A stretch of DNA of 64,000 nucleotides, from the NCBI RefSeq assembly GCF_009177095.1, contig NZ_AP021861.1, forward strand, positions 6,858,259 through 6,922,258, given 5' to 3'. Under the pieces are notes generated by a model that made no database searches, had not been told where the DNA came from, and was given only the letters and a program-made list of their open reading frames with translations. Within the stretch, counting starts at the first letter, position 1; each line of letters opens with the position of its first letter. Source of the DNA: Lacipirellula parvula (GTDB lineage Bacteria; Planctomycetota; Planctomycetia; Pirellulales; Lacipirellulaceae). Positions 59,194-64,000 of this stretch are shown piece by piece. The position numbers and the translations under genes were made by a program.

Positions 59194-61848
59194 ATGAGTC
59201 GTTCCCTGTCGTCGCTTGCGTTTGTCATTGCGCTTCTCGTTTCTGCTTCATCCACGCTCGCCAACGAACATCAGCAGCATTGCCGCTACTGCAACGCGCT
59301 GAGTGCGTGGGCCGATCCGCCGCAGGCGACCAATGGCCGTAACTACGCGCCCGATCGGCAGGTCGACGTCGAGCATATCAAGCTCGACCTGACGCCCGAC
59401 TTCGACAAGCGGACGATCGCGGGGACGGCGACGATTCGTTTCGCGCCGATTTCGAAGCCGGCGAAGTCGCTGCGGCTCGACGCCCATCGGCTCGACGTGA
59501 GCGCGGTCCGTTCGAAGCATGGCGTGAGCAGCTTCTCGTCGGATGACGAAAGTTTGACGATTGTGTTTGAAGCGCCGATTGCCGTCGGCGAGCAGGCGGA
59601 GGTCGAGATCGATTACTCGGCCGAGCCGGTCGAGGGCCTCTACTTCCGCACGGCGGCGATGGGCTTACCAAAGGGCGACGACCACCTGTGGACGCAAGGC
59701 GAGCCGCACGAAGCAAGGCATTGGTTTCCCTGCTTCGACTATTCGAACGAACGGGCGTCGAGCGAAATCATTTGCCATGTGCCAGAGGAAATGACGGTCG
59801 TTTCGAACGGCAAGCTTGTCGGCGAAACCAAAGAAGACGGCGGCAAGAAAAGCGTTCACTGGCTACAAGAGAAGCCGCACGTCAGCTACCTCGTCTGTTT
59901 GATCGCGGGCAACTTGGCGAAGCTTGAGGCAAAGCATCGCGACGTGCCGCTCGGGTTCTACACGCAGCCGTCGAAGGCGAAGCACGCGGAGTTCGCGTTC
60001 CGCGACACGCCGGCGATCATGGCGTTCTACGAAGACGAAATCGGCGTGCCGTACCCGTGGGATAAGTACGACCAGGCGACCTGCGCCGACTATCACTGGG
60101 GCGGCATGGAGAACACGACGATCACGACGCTCACGCAGCGCACCATTTACAGCGACGCGACGGAGAACATTCGCAGCAGCCGCTCGCTCGACGCCCATGA
60201 GATGGCGCACCAGTGGTTCGGCGACTACATTACCTGCAAGGATTGGAGCAATTTGTGGCTGAACGAAGGGTTCGCCACCTACTACGCTCTGCTGTACGAG
60301 GGGCATAAGGAAGGCCAGGACGCGTTCCAGTACGGGCTGTACCTCGACGCCCGCGACGATATTGGCCCGCACAGCAAAGACCTGCGGCCGATCGTTTACC
60401 GCGATTACAACGTGCCGCGCGATCAGTTCGATTTCCGCGCGTATCCGAAGGGGAGCTGGGTACTGCACATGCTGCGGAGCCAGTTTGGCGACGAGCTGTA
60501 CCGCAAGGCGATCAAGACGTACCTCGAACGGCACGCGCTGGGCGAAGTCGTCACCGACGACTTGCGGCAGGTGTTCGAAGAGCTGAGCGGCAAGCCGCTC
60601 GATCGGTTTTTCGACCAATGGGTCTACCACGGCGGGCAGCCGCAGCTGAAGGTGACCTACAAGTGGTTGCCGGAAGAGAAGCTGGCGCACGTCACCGTCG
60701 AGCAGACGCAAGAAGCGAGCGACAAGGTACTGCTGTTCGAGATCGACACGCTGTTGCGGTTCATCGTCGATGGCAAGGAGTATGACCAAGAGATTCGCGT
60801 CGACCGCAAGAAGCAAGACTTCTACATGACGCTGCCGGCGGAGCCGCAGGTGGTGCGGTTCGATCCGGAGTACACGCTGCTGGCGAACGTCGATTTCGAC
60901 AAGTCGGACAAGATGCTGGAGGCGCAGCTTGCCAACGCGGAGGATGCGATTGGTCGCATCCTGGCGTGCGACGAGTTGGCCGACGTGAAGACGCAGGCGG
61001 CGGTCGCGGCGCTGAAGAAGGCGTTCAACGAGGACGAGTTCTTCGGCGTGCGGTGCGCGGCGGCGACGTCGTTGCGGAAGATTCGGACCGAAGAAGCGGT
61101 GGCGGCGCTGCTTGATTCGACGAAACAAGACGATGCTCGCGTGCGGCGGCAAGTGGTCGAAGAACTCGGCAAGTGCTACCGCGACGACGCGGTGAAGCAG
61201 TTGCTCAATGTCATTGAAACGGAGAAGAACCCCGCGATTGTCGCGACGGCGTTGCGCGGGTTGGCGAGCCACCAGGGCGACGACGCCTCGGCGACGGCGA
61301 AGCAAGCGTTGCGGGACGAATCGTGGGGCGGCGAGCCGGTCGGCGCTGCGTTAGCGGTGATTCGCGATCTCAACGATCCCTCATTGGCGTCGAGCGTGAT
61401 GGAAACGATCAAGTCCCGCGAGGCGGAGCTCGATCCGCGCGACGTTAGCGAAGCGATGGTCACCGTGGCGAAGCTGTCGCAAAAGGGCAAACGCCAACAG
61501 GAGGCGTTTGAGTTCTTCGTCGACTACCTGAACCATCCGCGGCAGACGTTGCAGTCGTCGGCGATTCGCGGGTTGGGCGAGTTGCACGACCCGGCCGCGC
61601 GGCCGCTGCTGGCGCCGATTGCGGCGAACAAGGTCGATGCGGTGCTCGCCGCGGCGGCAAAGGCGGCGCTGGGGGAACTCGACCAAAAGACGCCGCTGGT
61701 GCCCGCGGAAGTCGGCGACTTGCGGAAGGAAGTGCGTGAGCTGCGCGAGGAGCAAGCGAAGCTGCAGAAGTCGCTTGATGAGTTGAAGGAGAAGTCGGCA
61801 GCCAAGAAGGCTACCGGGAAGAAGGACGACAAGCCGGCGGAGGAGTGA
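59194..61848 (+). CDS. Exported M1-family aminopeptidase with HEAT repeats and coiled-coil tail
   Basis: An 884-aa secreted metallo-aminopeptidase. Signal peptide (SLSSLAFVIALLVSASSTLA), N-terminal beta domain, then the exopeptidase motif GGMEN (303-307), the zinc site HEMAH (335-339) and third ligand Glu 358 in LNEGFATYY. A linker leads to a HEAT-repeat region (about 600-810; for example VKTQAAVAALKKAFNED and EEAVAALLDSTKQDDARVRR). The end (about 815-870: DLRKEVRELREEQAKLQKSL) is a coiled coil. The usual M1 C-terminal domain appears replaced by these repeats. It removes N-terminal amino acids from peptides, probably in the periplasm. Confidence 0.9.
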   Translation: MSRSLSSLAFVIALLVSASSTLANEHQQHCRYCNALSAWADPPQATNGRNYAPDRQVDVEHIKLDLTPDFDKRTIAGTATIRFAPISKPAKSLRLDAHRLDVSAVRSKHGVSSFSSDDESLTIVFEAPIAVGEQAEVEIDYSAEPVEGLYFRTAAMGLPKGDDHLWTQGEPHEARHWFPCFDYSNERASSEIICHVPEEMTVVSNGKLVGETKEDGGKKSVHWLQEKPHVSYLVCLIAGNLAKLEAKHRDVPLGFYTQPSKAKHAEFAFRDTPAIMAFYEDEIGVPYPWDKYDQATCADYHWGGMENTTITTLTQRTIYSDATENIRSSRSLDAHEMAHQWFGDYITCKDWSNLWLNEGFATYYALLYEGHKEGQDAFQYGLYLDARDDIGPHSKDLRPIVYRDYNVPRDQFDFRAYPKGSWVLHMLRSQFGDELYRKAIKTYLERHALGEVVTDDLRQVFEELSGKPLDRFFDQWVYHGGQPQLKVTYKWLPEEKLAHVTVEQTQEASDKVLLFEIDTLLRFIVDGKEYDQEIRVDRKKQDFYMTLPAEPQVVRFDPEYTLLANVDFDKSDKMLEAQLANAEDAIGRILACDELADVKTQAAVAALKKAFNEDEFFGVRCAAATSLRKIRTEEAVAALLDSTKQDDARVRRQVVEELGKCYRDDAVKQLLNVIETEKNPAIVATALRGLASHQGDDASATAKQALRDESWGGEPVGAALAVIRDLNDPSLASSVMETIKSREAELDPRDVSEAMVTVAKLSQKGKRQQEAFEFFVDYLNHPRQTLQSSAIRGLGELHDPAARPLLAPIAANKVDAVLAAAAKAALGELDQKTPLVPAEVGDLRKEVRELREEQAKLQKSLDELKEKSAAKKATGKKDDKPAEE

Positions 61849-61872
61849 GCCGGCTGCGATGCGCGGACGCCG

Positions 61873-61902
61873 TTACCCCCGGTTTGAAGAACCGGGGGCT
61901 AA
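61873..61902. repeat. CCCCCGGTTTGAAGAACC hairpin, copy 3
   Basis: The hairpin lies between two convergent genes; on the minus strand it encodes the last residues and the stop codon of the GluQ-RS gene (PGSSNRG then TAA). Confidence 0.9.
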
Positions 61903-62829
61903 ATGAGGGGTGGCAGGGTTGAAGGTGATTGGCGTGCGCGGGATCGCGGCTAAGTCGAATTCTCCGGCGAATTCTTTTGCCGATAGTTTTTCGCGCTCGC
62001 CGAGGCCGCACCACTCGGCGATTAGGGCGATGATCCGTTCGGCGGCGACGCCTTGCGCGCGGTAGTGGCTGATGCGGCTGTCGCCGTGGCGTTTGGCGAG
62101 GCGGCGGCCATCCTCGCCGAGGACGAGCGGCAGGTGGTAGTACTCGGGCGGCGGCTCGATGCCGAGTCGTTGTTGCAGCAGTAGTTGCCGGTGGGTCGAG
62201 CCGAGCAGATCGTCGCCGCGCACGATGCGGTCGATCGCTTGGCGGGCGTCGTCGACGACGACGGCGAGTTGGTAGCTCGGCAGCCCTTCCTTCGTAGCGA
62301 CGAGAAAGTCGCCGGTCGTGGCGGCGATGTCGTGACGGTGCGCGCCGGCAATGTGATCGACGAACGCGGTCGCGCCGTCGGGGACGCGGAGCCGCCAGGC
62401 GACTCCCGGCTCGTCGAGGGCGGCGGGCGGCAGCGGCGTCGGCTCCACCGGTCGGCAGGTGCCGGGATAGCGGAGTTCGTGTTCGTCGCCATGCGGCGCG
62501 GAGAGGGCCGCGGCTTCGATTTCCTTGCGCGTGCAGCGGCAAGGGTAGATGTCGCCCTGCCCTGCCAGGCGTTCGAGGGCGGCGCGGTACGGCGCGAGAT
62601 CGCTGCGCTGCGTGACGGGGCCGGCGTCCCAGTCGATGCCGAGCCAGCGAAGGACGTCGACCGCCTCGTCGCTGGCGCCCGCCTTCACGCGTGGGCCGTC
62701 GAGGTCTTCGATGCGGAGGATGATGTGCCAGCCTTGCTGCCGCGCGAGGGCCCAGTTCGCGAGGAACGTGCGGGCATTGCCGAGATGGAGGGCGCCGGTC
62801 GGGGAAGGCGCGAGGCGGGTGCGGTGCAT
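61873..62829 (-). CDS. gluQ: Glutamyl-queuosine tRNA(Asp) synthetase
   Basis: A truncated glutamyl-tRNA-synthetase paralogue that attaches glutamate to queuosine in tRNA(Asp), with no anticodon-binding domain. Motifs: the HIGH-like region APSPTGALHLGNARTFLANW, zinc-binding CRCT with a later Cys in RYPGTCR, and the KMSKS-like RLAKRHGDSRIS. At 318 aa it has the expected length. Start 62829 (MHRTRLAPSPTG) is the usual one. Oddity: the last residues, APGSSNRG, are the translation of an intergenic hairpin, so the true end of the protein may have been altered by that repeat. Slightly upstream is the secreted hydrolase on the same strand. Confidence 0.92.
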   Translation of the reverse strand: MHRTRLAPSPTGALHLGNARTFLANWALARQQGWHIILRIEDLDGPRVKAGASDEAVDVLRWLGIDWDAGPVTQRSDLAPYRAALERLAGQGDIYPCRCTRKEIEAAALSAPHGDEHELRYPGTCRPVEPTPLPPAALDEPGVAWRLRVPDGATAFVDHIAGAHRHDIAATTGDFLVATKEGLPSYQLAVVVDDARQAIDRIVRGDDLLGSTHRQLLLQQRLGIEPPPEYYHLPLVLGEDGRRLAKRHGDSRISHYRAQGVAAERIIALIAEWCGLGEREKLSAKEFAGEFDLAAIPRTPITFNPATPHLAPGSSNRG

Positions 62830-62841
62830 GGTTGGGGCGTT

Positions 62842-63993
62842 CTAGCGGTTCAGCAAGTCGATCACTTGGTCGCCGTCGGTCACGGCGTAATCGGGCCGCG
62901 GCTTGTCGGCGGGGAAGACGAACAACTCCGCGCGGGGGGACACGACGGCGAACGACTCTTCGATTTGGCCGGCGTCATTTTTTATCTTGGCGAGGTCGAG
63001 GCCGAGGTGCTTGGCCATGAAGGGGTACATTGCCGCGCGCTTCGAGGGGCCGTAGTCGTGCCCCTCATCGGCGAAGTGGGCGTTCTCGACGTGGTCGGGG
63101 GCGCCGACGAGTTGGTAAATTTGCTGCACGTGCGGGAACTCGACCTGCGGCGTTCGGCGGGTCCAATCGTCGCCATCGGAAATGAGTAGCAGCGGTTTCG
63201 GGGCGATCGAGGCGGCGATTTCGACGTTGTTTGTTTCGTGGGCGGCGCTCTTGTGGATCGGCAGGCCGCTCTCGCAACTGCAGCCGCCGTAGAAGTGGGC
63301 GGAGACCATTACCACCGGGACGGAGACGGCGACGCGGGGATCGATCGCGGCGAGGACGAACGTTTGCGTGCCGCCGCCCGACTCGCCGGTGACGCCGATG
63401 CGATTCGGATCGACGTTGCCGAGCGAGAGGAGGTAATCGATCGCCCGCATGCTGTTGTAGGTTTGTAGGCGGAGCGTTTCGCTGTGGTGGTGATCGACGG
63501 GCGTCGACTCGCCATAGCCGGCCATGTCGTACGCGAAGACGGCGGCGCCCATGCGGGCGAGCGCGGCGCAGCGCTTTTGCGTTTGCTCGAGCATGCGGTT
63601 GTCGGCCATGTGGCCGTGCGGGCAGAGGACGCCGGCGAGCGGGCCCTTCGCCTCGGTAGGCAGGTAGAGGTTGCCGGTGACCCAAAAGCCGGGGAGGCTT
63701 TCGAAGGCGACGTTTTCAACGGTGTAGCCGTCGTGCTCGCGGCGCGAGTGGCGGATCGGTTTTAGGTCGCAGGCGGCGGGGAGGCGTTCGAGTTTCATCC
63801 CTTTGAGCATGCCGCGACGGATGTTCGCGGCGCGGGCTTGCCACTCGTCGGCGGTGCTGTAGGTCTTCGCGAACTCGGCGAGCTTCGCGGCGCCTTCGGC
63901 TTCGGTGTAGCACTCGCCGCGGAAGAGGGTTTGGATTTCGGCGTGAGCAGTCTGCGAGAGGATGAGGGCCGCGAGAAGAAGCAGCGTTCGCAT
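62842..63993 (-). CDS. Exported alpha/beta hydrolase (acetyl-xylan-esterase-like)
   Basis: A 383-aa secreted protein with a signal peptide (RTLLLLAALILSQTAHA). The alpha/beta hydrolase core has the oxyanion segment LCPHGHMADN (about 123-132), nucleophile Ser 205 in GVTGESGGGTQTF, an acid probably in LLLISDGDDWTRR, and His near 306 in FADEGHDYG. The order and spacing fit the acetyl-xylan-esterase / cephalosporin-deacetylase-like family of planctomycetes, where glucuronoyl or acetyl esters of plant polymers are typical targets. It lies 12 bases before the GluQ-RS start on the same strand, so the two may be co-transcribed, though no functional link is known. Confidence 0.84.
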   Translation of the reverse strand: MRTLLLLAALILSQTAHAEIQTLFRGECYTEAEGAAKLAEFAKTYSTADEWQARAANIRRGMLKGMKLERLPAACDLKPIRHSRREHDGYTVENVAFESLPGFWVTGNLYLPTEAKGPLAGVLCPHGHMADNRMLEQTQKRCAALARMGAAVFAYDMAGYGESTPVDHHHSETLRLQTYNSMRAIDYLLSLGNVDPNRIGVTGESGGGTQTFVLAAIDPRVAVSVPVVMVSAHFYGGCSCESGLPIHKSAAHETNNVEIAASIAPKPLLLISDGDDWTRRTPQVEFPHVQQIYQLVGAPDHVENAHFADEGHDYGPSKRAAMYPFMAKHLGLDLAKIKNDAGQIEESFAVVSPRAELFVFPADKPRPDYAVTDGDQVIDLLNR

Positions 63994-64000
63994 GGGATCG

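Noticed and set aside
59863..61305. A 480-codon frame antisense to the aminopeptidase
   Set aside because: Arg/Leu-rich shadow frame; the sense strand holds the zinc site and repeats.

Overview
The window looks like chromosomal DNA of a planctomycete, most likely order Pirellulales (Lacipirellula-like). This rests on high G+C, PEP-CTERM and dockerin-type surface proteins, a Pirellula/Verrucomicrobium-type haem-binding protein, a DUF1080 protein, LEPR-type N-termini on two giant ELWxxDGT-repeat proteins, a Minf_1886-family protein and many short palindromic repeats. There is no rRNA, tRNA, CRISPR array, phage or transposase that I can see.

Layout. 1-10 kb: the end of a PEP-CTERM gene, a flavoprotein oxidoreductase interrupted by an in-frame repeat, a DUF1080/metallophosphoesterase protein, a large SGNH-like/PVC cytochrome, an alkaline-phosphatase-type hydrolase, a frameshifted Ig-like protein and two small hypotheticals. 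10-24 kb: a Tat-exported Fe/Mn superoxide dismutase, ilvC and ilvN split by a dockerin/PEP-CTERM gene, uvrA, another PEP-CTERM gene, and a fatty-acid beta-oxidation pair (thiolase plus FadB/FadJ-like). 24-35 kb: DUF4430 and DUF6580 proteins, an orphan antitoxin-like protein, a deacetylase-fold enzyme, a DUF11 protein, a squalene-cyclase-fold protein, a Minf_1886 / 46-aa membrane protein / groES run, and RicT. 35-46 kb: an esterase, a penicillin-acylase-family amidase, an acrylyl-CoA-reductase-like oxidoreductase and two tandem ELWxxDGT giants. 46-51 kb: a lipoprotein and then a three-gene cassette (membrane HExxH protein, two-helix membrane protein, KaiC-like ATPase) that is visibly richer in A/T than its surroundings. 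51-64 kb: a surface glycerophosphodiesterase, a class-C beta-lactamase-fold hydrolase, a DUF4236-TerB protein, pterin dehydratase, SlyX, a LuxR-type regulator behind three palindromes, an M1 aminopeptidase, GluQ-RS and a secreted alpha/beta hydrolase.

How it works together. Most genes are single transcription units separated by palindromic elements. Coherent pathways are branched-chain amino-acid synthesis (ilvN, ilvC), fatty-acid oxidation, DNA repair, and a large secreted/surface set that fits a particle-degrading heterotroph.

The two most unusual things are the A/T-richer metallopeptidase/KaiC cassette at 47.2-50.6 kb, which I cannot match to a described system, and the rich set of intergenic hairpin repeat families. 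Several of these run into coding sequence and encode protein tails, stop codons or, in one case, an internal insertion.
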